From Cryptomeria japonica (taxonomy: Eukaryota; Streptophyta; Pinopsida; Cupressales; Cupressaceae), in assembly GCF_030272615.1 (NCBI RefSeq), contig NC_081409.1, forward strand, positions 879,253,220 through 879,317,219: a DNA stretch of 64,000 nucleotides, written 5' to 3'. The notes beneath the pieces were generated by a model. That model had not been told where the DNA came from and did no database searches. It was given only the letters and a program-made list of their open reading frames with translations. A program made the position numbers and the translations under genes. Each line of letters begins with the position of its first letter. Position 1 is the stretch's first letter. Of the stretch, positions 46,159-56,347 are shown in pieces.

Positions 46159-48261
46159 TTAATCTTCAAACCAACCTGAGTGGGATGGTTGATCATGTCC
46201 CCAGTCTCTGAGACAAAGATTTGTATCATCATCATACTTTGGTGATTTAGATATCATGCAAATTTGGTTATCATCTCTATGAGTGTCTTGATATTGGTCC
46301 TCTTGATCAGGTGTTTCTTGTGAATCATTGTTTGTTGTATCTCCTGAGCTAATGGCATGAATAGTGTAGTCGTATGAGACCTTTGTGTAGTTAGTCGTAT
46401 TGTCTTGGGTCCCTGATCTGGTAGCTTTTCCCTTGTCATGCTTAACAAAAGGATCCTTAAAAATCATATGATTTGTGTTTGCTGAATTCTTATCGGTATC
46501 AATTGTGATGTCTCCTTGGTCTATCATATCTTGGACCAAGTTTTTCAATTTGTAGCAACTTGTCATTTTGTGACCTTTAGTCCTATGATAATCATTAAAA
46601 TCATTATCATTCCACCATGTGGGTTTGAAAGGACCTTGTTCATACACTCTTACTTCAGGTAAAGTGATCATATTTGTCTGTATTAAGTTTTTGAGCACTG
46701 ACTCAATTGGTTCTCCTAAAGGTGTGTAATTTCTTCTTGGAGCGTTTACCCAAGGGTATCTTGTGTTCGTGTTTTGTGTAGCATTTACATTTGTTGATGT
46801 TGTGTTATTCCCTATATGTGGATTTGTTGACTGACTCGTTCCCAAAGATAAAACGGGTTGAGTTTTGTTTATCGTTCTGGCATCTACAATACCATCATTG
46901 GTCACATTTTTATTTTTTGACCAAAACATAGATTTGTCATTGTTGTTGGTGTTGCCATACTTAATGAGACCTTGTTCTACTAATCCCTTCTCACACTTGA
47001 GAGCCTTTTCTGTGATTTGTTTGAATGTGGTTAGACATTGCATTTGTATCGGATATTTAATCTTAGGAATCAAATTTTCTGTAAACATATCCACTTGCTC
47101 TGTTTCTGGGATAACTGTCTTGCACCTCCTATAGAGAGCCCTCCATCATTGTATGAAGGATGCAAATGTTTCATTCTCGTATTGTTTAGCGGTACATAAG
47201 TCCGTCAAAGTAACCAGGGTGTCAATGTTGTGCAAGAAGTTTGAAATAAATTGTTCAGCTAATTCTCCCAATGATGTGATGGTTGGTGGTAAATGTGAAA
47301 ACCACTCTAAAGCCAGACCTCCTAGACTTTTAGGAAATAGTCTCATTAGATAAGTATCTTCTGAGGCAACTTCTATACATTCCATAAAAAATTCTCTAAT
47401 ATGATCTCTAGGATCACCTTTCCCTCGATATCTATCAAATTTGGGTGTTTCAAAATGTTGTGGGAAAGGTGGCATGTATAATGTGTGATTGAATGGATAA
47501 GGACGTAATTCCTGCATTATGTAGCTCTTTTTATCGTTACCAGTTTGCATAGTCATCATTTGTTGTTGCAAATTTTGTATTTATTGTGTCAGAATATCTA
47601 TTTGTGTCAAAGGTATACCTTGTGTGTGTGTATGTCCCACAAAAGGATTCACGGTTGCATAACTAGGAGGTTGTTGGAAGGTACCAAGATTATAACCTTG
47701 TGTATTATGCATTCCACTAGGTACTGTGAAATAGGTGATATGCGAACCCATGTTTGGTTGAGTTGTACTTGTTGTATTGGCAAGACCTGGATTTGCATTT
47801 TGATAACTATATGTGGATCCCATGGAATGGCAAATTGGAGGTTGGGTTGCACTTGTTGCATGTGTTTGAATAGGTGTTGAGACACTTGATATTATTGGTA
47901 TGCTCTGTGATGGTATACTAGCATTGATCGCTGAGGATGACACACTTGTTTGAAAGTTTGCATTTGTGTTGACATTTGTTTGGATAGGTACGTTTTGAGG
48001 AAAACTGGAGGTCATTGCTTGTATTTGTGTCAAGGGTGGTGTTTGACTGTTATCTTGACCTAAAGTTTTTCCTAGTGGTAAAATCTTTGTGACATCAAAA
48101 TCCTCAAGTAGTTTTGCCCCATTTTTTATTAACATCGAAAGATACTTGTCCCTATCGCTATGTATAAGTGCGTCTAGGATCATGAGGACATGTGGGTCTT
48201 GTTGTGCGGACTCAATTTCTTCTTTTGTCAAATGTTGTTGTAATTCGTTTATGGTGGACAT
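46159..48261 (-). pseudogene. Element Z gag
   Basis: Starts at the ATG at 48261 (MSTINELQQHLTKEEIE). The first 220 residues end in a Ser/Thr/Gln/Pro-rich stretch, with a stop near 47581. The gag capsid-like domain is in 47571-47146: PKFDRYRGKGDPRDHI, LALEWFSHLPPTI and ELAEQFISNFL. A stop near 47146 precedes the last piece (47094-46159), whose knuckle-like NDYHRTKGHKMTSCYKLK near 46570 has Asn where a Cys is usual. The whole frame is about 700 codons with two or three stops, so it is the least damaged gene of the element. Confidence 0.88.
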
Positions 48262-48866
48262 TGTCTATGTACCTGAGTGTTGACCTGTTGACATGTTCAT
48301 GTTCCAAGTAGGGTTTATAGACTGTGTGTTGTTCGGGTCCATTATTCCTTTCGCTTTCTGGGACCTTGTGACGGACATCTAAAATTGATTATATGAGGGT
48401 AGTTCTATGCAATATGATGACCTAACACTAGACAGTAGACGTAAATATGAGGTATGCATGACTATACTAGACTCTATTGAGGATTTTGATGTGAGACTTT
48501 TTTAGCATTTCTAGATTTCTCTAATGCAAATCTTTCCATTTGTTGACGAAGTTGTTCAGCCTCAATCTCTCTATCAATTATATGGGAAATCCTAGAGTCA
48601 ATGTTTATCTCATTTATGACTCCTATATATTGAGGTGCGCTTCTTCTTAAATCCTGAGCTAAGTTAGCTATAACATCAATGATTTCTCGTTGACCGCCAT
48701 TTGGAACTAGATTAGGTTACTCAAAGGGGAGCAAACCATCACCTGGGAGACCCATGAAGGCACATGCTATGAACCTATAACTAACAATGGACTTAGACGT
48801 ATATGTGGTCTAAATGAAGATGTATATGATAATGCAGGACTATGCACCTACTATGGATGATAATGC

Positions 48867-49034
48867 AAAAGACTTAGGATGATAATGCGGACGTAAGTGG
48901 GACTATACAAAAGACTTAGGATGATAATGCGGACATAAGTGGGACTATACAAAAGACATAGGACAATAATGAGGATGTAAGTGGGACTATGCAAAAGATG
49001 TAGGACAATAATGAGGATGTAAGTGGGACTATGC
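48867..49034. repeat. 42-bp tandem repeat
   Basis: Four units start at AAAAGAC or AAAAGAT at 48867, 48909, 48951 and 48993, an exact 42-bp period. A partial fifth unit starts at 49035. Since 42 is a multiple of three, an ORF stays open on the minus strand (48851-49111), which looks like a by-product of the repeat. Confidence 0.92.
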
Positions 49035-50461
49035 AAAAGACTATGTAAAAGACTGTGTAAAAGACTGCCTAGGGTCACAAGTATGTAAGGAATTTTGAGA
49101 ATTGGTTTCAAAATGGACTTTGTTTTCTATAACTTTGTGTGTAGGACAATATTTTGTAGTTTTCCAATTCTGAGAATAATTGCTGGTAGGTATTTATAGC
49201 TGACTGACTCAATTTTCATACAATCTCAGAAAATTTGGAGATACATGGGATAGGGCCTGAAATAGCCCAAGGGACTGACTCAATACTGGTCTAGCACAAC
49301 AATACATAAAAAAGCACAGAATACAATCTTAGGCTAGATAGTGGACACCATTCAGTGAGGCCCTTACGAAATACTGAGACAAAATGAATAGATAGAGAGT
49401 CTGGCAGCACTGGCTCCACTCCACGGCACACACTTCTCGGGCATGTCTGTCTCTCTTACCCCAAAGATCCAAGGATCTTTTAGCTAAGGGACTCTTGTAT
49501 CATAGTGTAAGGTACATGAAGGGTATCTATGGGGTACGATCCGCACTCCCGGAACCACTGAATGTAGGATTTTTGGCAACTAAATTGGTTCTTAGTATTA
49601 GGTTTTGAGGGGTCCCGATCCAATGATGGATTCTTAGAGAAAGCCACTTAAGGCTTTAGTTGAGCTTATCGGTGTAGGGAAGGCCCCCACATACGTCGAA
49701 TTCACTCAACACTCTAGCCGCCTGACCAGTATATTTATATAGCAACTCAAAAAACCCGCTCAAGAGTATGCTGGGAGAGATGATATCCCCAACGCATCCC
49801 AATTTGAAGTACCTCTGTGGGGTGATGAAATCCCCACTCAAAGATACCCCTCACTACGTAGAACAAAAGAAAATTTGGATGTCGTTGTCACCTTCCTTCT
49901 TTCTCCCAAGAGCCCGATGGCGGGTAGAAATTTAGTTAGTGCAATAGTAGGTCCACCCCAAACACAATGAAAAGTTCTTTACCTTTAAAAAATAGAAAAT
50001 GATTTAATCTAATGCAGACTGATTCACGTTCATTTTATAGCCCAAATTTAGGTGTTAGATACACATGTGCATGTTAATTTTAAACACCAAATCCAAGTAT
50101 GAAGGCATACATGTTAATTTTAACCATTCGTTGATTTTTAAGCACCAAAAACCAAGTGTGAGATACACGCATGTCAATTTTAGCCCATGTTAATTTTAAA
50201 CACCAACAACAAAGTGTGAGATTATCCATGCATGTCCTTTTTTAACTGTTGTTGATTTTAAGCACTAAAAAATTGAAGTGTGAGATTATCCATGCATGTC
50301 CATTTTAACTGTTGTTGATTTTAAGCACTAAAAATTGAAGTGTGAAGTGTGCATGCAAAATTACTAATCTAATCCTCTCTGTGAATCCGCCACAGGCTGT
50401 AAACAGAAGATTAGTAGTAAAATTAAACCAACAGAAAACAAAAACTCAATACTTGACACAG

Positions 50462-50593
50462 GCGATTGCATAATACTACCTGAGCGATTGCGTGATACTT
50501 ACAAACCAAATGCGTAAATCTGACAGACCGGATGCATGATGGTATCTGGTCGATTGCATAGCACTAACAGGTCGAGTGCATGACAGAATGCAA
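50462..50593. repeat. 22-bp tandem array, six units
   Basis: Six units of exactly 22 bp, each with a core like GCGATTGCGTGA (variants CCAAATGCGTAA, CCGGATGCATGA, TCGAGTGCATGA) and a more variable 10-base remainder often ending AGG/AGA/TGG. It lies in the leader of Z, on the gag side of the small ORF. Confidence 0.93.
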
Positions 50594-50636
50594 ACAACAA
50601 CAAAAAAAGTTAAAAACTAAAAAAAAATAAGACAAA

Positions 50637-50891
50637 CTAAACCCGATCAGGAACCTGCGAAACCAATTGTGAAGCCCTAGCCAAATCCCTCATCATCCAT
50701 TCAATATTGATTAGATCATATTTAATTGTATAAGAAAGAACTAGGCTATTATATCTGTCTAAGGCCAGTTGTTCCTCCAAATCTTGTATCAATTTTTCTG
50801 CCTGGAGAACTTTTTGATATCGTTTGGCTTCTCTCCTTTGTTGTTTCGTCCTTCTTGCACCTGAAATCTTGAACTGAACTTTTCTTGCCAT
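50637..50891 (-). CDS. Small basic ORF in the Z leader
   Basis: 84 codons, MARKVQFKISGARR at the start, then a Lys/Arg/Gln/Glu-rich helix-like stretch (residues 14-45) and a neutral C-terminus. It is open, unlike most of the element, and lies between the two 22-bp arrays. I do not recognise it. It could be a leader peptide, or chance. Confidence 0.3.
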   Translation of the reverse strand: MARKVQFKISGARRTKQQRREAKRYQKVLQAEKLIQDLEEQLALDRYNSLVLSYTIKYDLINIEWMMRDLARASQLVSQVPDRV

Positions 50892-51011
50892 AAGCAGTCA
50901 TAATCAAATCATGAAATAAAAAGAAATTTGATCCCAAATTAACCAATTTTAAGACAGAATTAAATAGAACAGATAACAGACAGAAGAAAAAATTAAACAG
51001 CAAAGCTTCCT

Positions 51012-51165
51012 GCGAATGCGTGATCCAGAAAGGGCGATTGTGTGATGTGGACAGGGCGATTGTGTGAGCCTGTCAGAACGAATGCGTGACCCTGAAGGAT
51101 CGAATGCATAATTATGTCTATGCGATTGTGTGATGATGTAAGCTTGATTGCATGACGAAAATATC
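51012..51165. repeat. 22-bp tandem array, seven units
   Basis: Seven units of exactly 22 bp with the same core as the array at 50462 (GCGAATGCGTGA, GCGATTGTGTGA, TTGATTGCATGA). It lies about 100 bp from the primer site. Some units carry TG where others have CG, as expected for methylation decay. Confidence 0.93.
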
Positions 51166-51260
51166 TTTTCTCAAAATTCATGCAACCTGCAAAAAAAATG
51201 AAAAATCCGCACAATCTGCAAAAAATCACACAGAACACAGAAAAGGTTAAATTGTTGTTA

Positions 51261-51279
51261 GTTCACATCGGGTTCACCA
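51261..51279 (-). promoter_or_regulatory. Element Z candidate primer binding site
   Basis: The minus strand reads TGGTGAACCCGATGTGAAC three bases after the 5' LTR. It starts with TGG as expected for complementarity to a tRNA CCA end. It is not the iMet site, and I cannot name the tRNA. Confidence 0.7.
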
Positions 51280-51282
51280 AAA

Positions 51283-52582
51283 TGTGGGATGCAAAATTCA
51301 TCTTCTATTAACAAAGTAATCAATTAGAAACAAGGGAAATCATGAATCCCTATCCTAATCAAAATTTAACAAACAATACAATGAAATAATGCAATTAAGA
51401 AATAGGAATTATAAATCATCAAATCAAATCAAAAACTCCCTATTCCGTGACTGCGTAGAACTTCCATTGCTCTTCTCCTCTTTGTGGTATGATGACTCTC
51501 AGATATTGTGCTGGTGACCTGCAAGTGACACAAAGATTCAAAGTTTGTGATTGTTGAAAATGGAGATTGGATGCTCAATTTATATATTTTTGGATGAGAT
51601 TGATTAAAATGTGGAATAGATTGATCAAGAGGTGTGAACTCAGGTGAGCTCAAATGAAAATTGATAGTTGACTTGTTGATTGTAGAAGTGAAATTCAATA
51701 GATTGAATAGATTAATTGAGTCAACTGATTGATGAAAGAGCTGACTGAAGGAAGAAAAAGGATGATTGGAGGAAATAAAGAAGATGACACAAAGAGCTTA
51801 ATTTAGAAAAAGCTAACTGAAAGAGGGAAATAGAGATTGGGGAGATAAATGATTTAATTAATCAATTAATTGAATTAATTAATTTAGCATGTTCTTGCAT
51901 TTAGATTTAAATTATTAATTTAATCTTTGCATGAGATATTATTCAAATAATTGAATGTATTAATTCAATTTAGCATTTGAATATATTTAGAACTTGACTT
52001 TGATTTTCAATTTGGTTTTTGAAATCATGCACATGTATTTAAATTTGGAAGAAATTAGAAGAATATGAAATTAAATGAAATTAAAATTTGGGGATTTGGA
52101 ATTGAAGAATTAATTAGTTAATTAAATAATTTAAAGAAACTATTTAATTATTTAGAAATGGAATTTAATTAAATAATAAAGATTATTTAATTTAAAGGAA
52201 TAAATAATAATTAATTAAATAATTAATATTTAATTAATATTTAGAAAAGGGTTGAATGACTAGATGATTAGAGATAGAAATTGAATAATTAGTAATTTAT
52301 TTAAACAATAAAGATTATTTAAATTGGAGAATTAATCAGAATTAATTAAATAATAAATATTTAATTAATATTTATGAAATGATTAAAATGATTAAATGAT
52401 GATAGAATAGGAAATAGAATAATTAGTAAAATGATGAGGAAATATGAAATTAGAAGAATTTAGAAGAAATAGAAGAATTAGAAGAATAAGATTAATTAAC
52501 TTAATTAAAGAATTAAAGAATTATTTAATCAATTAGAGGAATAATTAGTACATGATCAATGAGACATTTTTAGGTGTCTACA
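51283..52582 (-). repeat. Element Z 5' LTR
   Basis: A 1,300-bp LTR beginning TGTAGACACC on the minus strand at 52582, paired with 36815-38088. It is followed on the right by AATAC (52583-52587), the second copy of the target duplication. Confidence 0.93.
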
Positions 52583-52587
52583 AATAC

Positions 52588-54306
52588 AATACTGGCTGGC
52601 AAGCCAGCCCCTTCCGCTTATCCAATGGGAATGCATGAAACTTGGTGGTGAACCAGCCAAGAGAAACATACAGCAGACACAAAGCACTCAACCGCGATAT
52701 TTCAGCGGGAGAACTGAATTACAAAAAACTCAACTCGGCCGCTTATGTAGCGGGAGGACCATTACAACCAATCATCACTCGACTACTTATGTAGCAGGAG
52801 GACTAAATTACAATTTAACTGATATAGGCGGCAAGCCAGTCTTTTCCACTTTTCAGTGGGATGGGAGTTTACAAGCCAAAATGGTTAGTAGTACTACTAC
52901 TGAACCTTACAATAACAGAGAGAATGAGAGTAGAAGAGTAATGCGGAACATCCAAGATAATAAATATGAAACTCTACTAACATCAAAACTGTAGGCTGGA
53001 AATGCATAACTAGCAGCCTATGAACCCACTAAAACACTTGTATCTCTCTCAATACTCACCTAATTCACCCCAAAAGAGTTTTAAATCAACACTATACCAG
53101 CAACGATGAAAACAAACCCAAGGGGAGCTATCAAAACACTCTCATTTATTTGGCCCGCATCCCAATGCACTTCCTAAACCCAATGCCTAACTAGAGAATT
53201 TCAATTTGCATTATTAAATTCTATACTCAATGCAAGGTGCTAAAAACTTACAGGATGAATCGCCATTAGCAGGAAAGATGAATGAGTCGATACCCAGAAT
53301 GATAGAATTTCCTAGCCAAGAGGTATGAGCAAAATATAGTTTCAGCAACTCCGCGACCAGCAACCAGAAAACACTCCAATCCCACACAAAATACTCCACA
53401 ATCTGCAAAACTCACTCACCAATAGCACTGGAAATACAAGGACACGGCTAGGTACTATCTTCCAAGTATGAAACTGAGACTTAGCTAAGAAGCCACACTT
53501 CGAAGCTCAGATTTTCAATCGCCAATCTAACAGCATAACGATGCAATTTTCATAAGATACCAAAATGAGAGCCCAAGGCTCTTATTTATAACTTCTTACT
53601 CCAGCAAATTCAAATGCAAATGCTCACAAATATGCCCAAATTCATCTTTCCCATTTGCATTTCATTTACCCAAGTGGACCCAAAGATGGCACCATGCTTC
53701 AATTCAAAAATCATGCCTAGCTAGCAAGGACCACTATTTATGACTTAGAAATATACTTTGTTGAATAAAATAACATGTCCCATTTTGATATTGGCGTCCC
53801 CTTTTCAGACATAAACAATTCGCCTAGCACTTAGGAGACATCATTTTATGCACAATTTCCAGAGTCATTAATCAATAGTAAAAATAATAAAATTAATTAA
53901 ATATTAAACCTCAGGATAAGGAAATAATATTTAATTAAATCACTTATGACTCCAATACTGATTATTAACAAAAACCAGGATGAAGCTGAGCAAGGAAGAC
54001 CACTGAACTGTTGCAGGGTCAAGACCCTATCCACTGCCAAAAATAGAAACACTCCATACTACCACTTACTAAAAATAGTAAGTCATGAACTACTGCTCCA
54101 AAAAGCATGATCTTCGTACCCAATGACAGAGCATGGAAAGCTTAGTAGGATAGTATCACCAAAACAGTCAATCCCTGACTTACTAAAAATAGTAAGTTCT
54201 CGCCTCATTAATGTTTGACCCTAATTCTTCATTCCACATAGCCTACAGGTCTCAGGAATAGGCCAATGGACCACTGGAAGTACATCAACGAGAAGGGAAC
54301 ATTACA
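52588..54306 (-). repeat. Element G1 5' LTR, distal part
   Basis: The remaining 1,719 bp of the LTR cut by Z, ending (plus strand) ...GGGAACATTACA at 54306. It matches 30035-31715. It carries an extra stretch of about 45 bp near 52711-52760 with a second CGGCCGCTTATGTAGCGGG phrase. Confidence 0.9.
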
Positions 54307-54311
54307 ACTAC

Positions 54312-55217
54312 TCCTTTTGTATTATATTTCTTTCGCACATTGTATCCCTTATACATTGGGTCATTCTCATAACGATATGTTGTCACTTTTCCGTTATACA
54401 GTGAGTCATTCTCCAAATGAGATGCCGCCACTTTTCCCCTATACAATGGGTTGTTCTCAAAATGAGATGTCACAATTTTTCTCTTATATAGTGGGTCATT
54501 CTCAGAACCAAAGGGCAGCCTCTTAGAGTGAGATGTCACCACTTTCTTGACATTTGTACTATACATTTTATACAAGTTGTAGAATACTCAAGCTTAGACT
54601 CCTATGAGGTGCTTCAAACGTCACTTGCACACATGCGCACAAGGTCAGTGGAACTAACTATGTTCTCACTCTCCTCCCTTACATGGATCACCTAGAAAGA
54701 ATCTAGGGGCTAGTTTTCCATGTCCTTTTTCTCTCCATGGATCACCTAGTTCTAGGGGCGAGATGTCCTCAGTTCCTTTTGTTCACCTTTCTTCTCATAG
54801 ATCACCAAAGTGTGTATTCATGTTCTCTCTCTTCTTCCTCTCATGAACTCATAGTTTTACTATTGATGGTTCATGGATGATTATAGATTTTCTCTTTTAT
54901 GTGATTATATGTGTTCATGAGATGGCATTTTATGTTTCAAGATTGATATTAGTTGATTGAGACATTTTTTATATCGAGGTCTCTTCAGCTAGTTGATTTG
55001 AGGTCTTAAGATATTAGCTTTTTTGTGTGTCTTTTTATGTGCACTTGTATATGTTTGAGTGAGTTAAGATCCTAAGATTGGGGGCTTGGTTCCTCGAGAT
55101 TAATGATGTCTTATACTCCTTGTGATCTTTCTTCGCATTTGTCATCTTCATCTCTCTTTCTTCTACTTTACTCGCAGTATTAGCGTAAGTCATACTCCCA
55201 CTAAAGTGGGGGCTAAA
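54312..55217 (+). other. Element P interior, right part
   Basis: Continues the DNA at 28718-29824 after removal of G1. No protein domain is recognised. It contains a 45-bp tandem repeat at its left end and finishes with a purine run AAGTGGGGGCTAAA just before the LTR at 55218, which fits a polypurine tract. Confidence 0.5.
54351..54530. repeat. 45-bp tandem repeat
   Basis: Four units starting at ATACATTGGG, ATACAGTGAG, ATACAATGGG and ATATAGTGGG at 54351, 54396, 54441 and 54486, an exact 45-bp period. Frames on both strands stay open across it. The minus-strand frame gives a 15-residue repeat like ENDPLYKRKIVTSHF. Confidence 0.9.
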
Positions 55218-56347
55218 TGTAGTGTCATAAAATTGCGACCCTTACAATTTTGATCATGTTTTAGGCCCTCACCTTAGCAATTGCATCTCCCTACTCAATT
55301 GGGACCCTTTTATGCATCATTCTTCCAAATCTCCTCCCATTTCAGCCCTTGTGTCACCTTGTGACCCTGTCCAAGCCCCAAAACAGAGCAGGACAGAGGT
55401 GTGGCGCCCCTATCCCCCTTCTCCTCCCTCTTTGGGTGGCCCTAAAATGGGTCCATCTGACCCTTAGACCCAATTTTCTCTTCGGGAATTGAATTCTCCC
55501 TATGTCGGCCTTTGATTAGAGGATAATTAACCCTCCAAGGCAAGTATAAAAAGGGATTTAGTTCTCTCATTTTCATAAGCGAAATTTAGGAGGAGGCCTT
55601 CATTATCATCGTCAAGAGTTCAAGTGTTCAAGTCTTTGAACATCTCCTTCTTCTTGTGTCTTCTTCATTCATCCATTGGAGCAACATTACAACATTCATT
55701 TGCAAGCATGTGTGTGTTAGGGTTTTATCATGTTACATGTCATTTCATGCAATACTTGTGATTACATTCAAGAATCAAAGCAACCATCATCAAAAAAATG
55801 CAGATCTATGAGGTATACATTTCCATTATTTACATTTAAGCATTTGCAATTACTTTCTTTCACAACCCTTCTTCCCTTATTTTTTGTGTGTAGGTTGTAG
55901 GTGTGCGGCTGTAATTGCAGATTTAGGCTTCATTTTCAGAGACGGAAAAACCCTTTTCGACTCGTGGATTTTTCGAAGGACTAGGTGCAACTTCAACTCA
56001 GTCCTAACAACTTTTTTTCAAATTTATAGAGCAAGTCCGTATCAGTCTAAATACCTCAGATCCAAAGTTACAACGCGATCCTAAATTGGTAGCTCCTTAT
56101 TTCACCCATTTTGTCTTCATTTTCTGCATAGTCAACAAGTCAACTCTTCTACTTACAAAAGAGGGTAAATTGCATTGTACCCTTGCAATTCACTTAGTAT
56201 TCAGATCATTATTCACTCTAAGGTTTGGATCTAGTGAATTCAACCCCTCTTTTGAATGTAAAGTATCTCCCAAGTGAAAATCATCCTAGTGATTTCCTTT
56301 CTCTCTCGTAGGTGGGGAATCACTAGGGTTCAATTTTCCACTTTACA
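55218..56347 (+). repeat. Element P 3' LTR (gypsy-like)
   Basis: Starts TGTAGTGTCATAAAATTG after a polypurine-like run and ends CCACTTTACA at about 56347 (1,130 bp). A TATA-like GTATAAAAAGG is at 55543-55553. No primer site follows, so this is a 3' LTR with the body to the left. The right end is my best reading and is not confirmed by a second LTR. Confidence 0.65.

Larger units (their letters stand above)
48262..51260 (-). other. Element Z 5' leader
   Basis: A 3-kb leader between primer site and gag. It holds the 42-bp repeat (48867-49034), a small ORF (50637-50891) and two 22-bp arrays. The rest (49065-50460) shows no coding domain. Near 50050-50345 the phrase TTTTAA(C/G)CACCAAA...AAGTGTGAGAT recurs several times. 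Confidence 0.7.
36815..52582 (-). mobile_element. Ty3/gypsy Tat-type element Z
   Basis: A 15.8-kb minus-strand element inserted in the 5' LTR of G1, with target duplication AATGC/AATAC (one change). Order: 5' LTR 51283-52582, primer site, 3-kb leader, gag, protease, G-patch-like segment, RT, dual RNase H, integrase, 2.5-kb 3' region, polypurine tract, 3' LTR 36815-38088. The second, archaeal-type RNase H and the long non-coding ends suit the Tat lineage. This copy has mutated RT and integrase catalytic residues, and is dead. Confidence 0.92.
29825..54306 (-). mobile_element. Ty3/gypsy chromovirus G1, interrupted by Z
   Basis: A minus-strand gypsy element with 3' LTR 29825-31715, pol, gag, tRNA-iMet primer site and a 5' LTR split into 36598-36814 and 52588-54306 by element Z. 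The C-terminal chromodomain-type tail marks a chromovirus. Flanks are ACTGC (29820-29824) and ACTAC (54307-54311), a target duplication with one change if the left LTR end is read as TATAATATCCC, where the terminal TG has become TA. Excluding Z the element is about 8.7 kb. It carries several stops. Confidence 0.9.

Noticed and set aside
48851-49111. Membrane-like repeat protein on the minus strand
   Set aside because: The frame stays open only because the DNA repeat is 42 bp long; there is no sign of coding outside the repeat.
50462-51165. CRISPR-like array (regular units with conserved core and variable part)
   Set aside because: Units are only 22 bp, the variable part is 10 bp, no cas genes are present and the region is the leader of a plant gypsy element.
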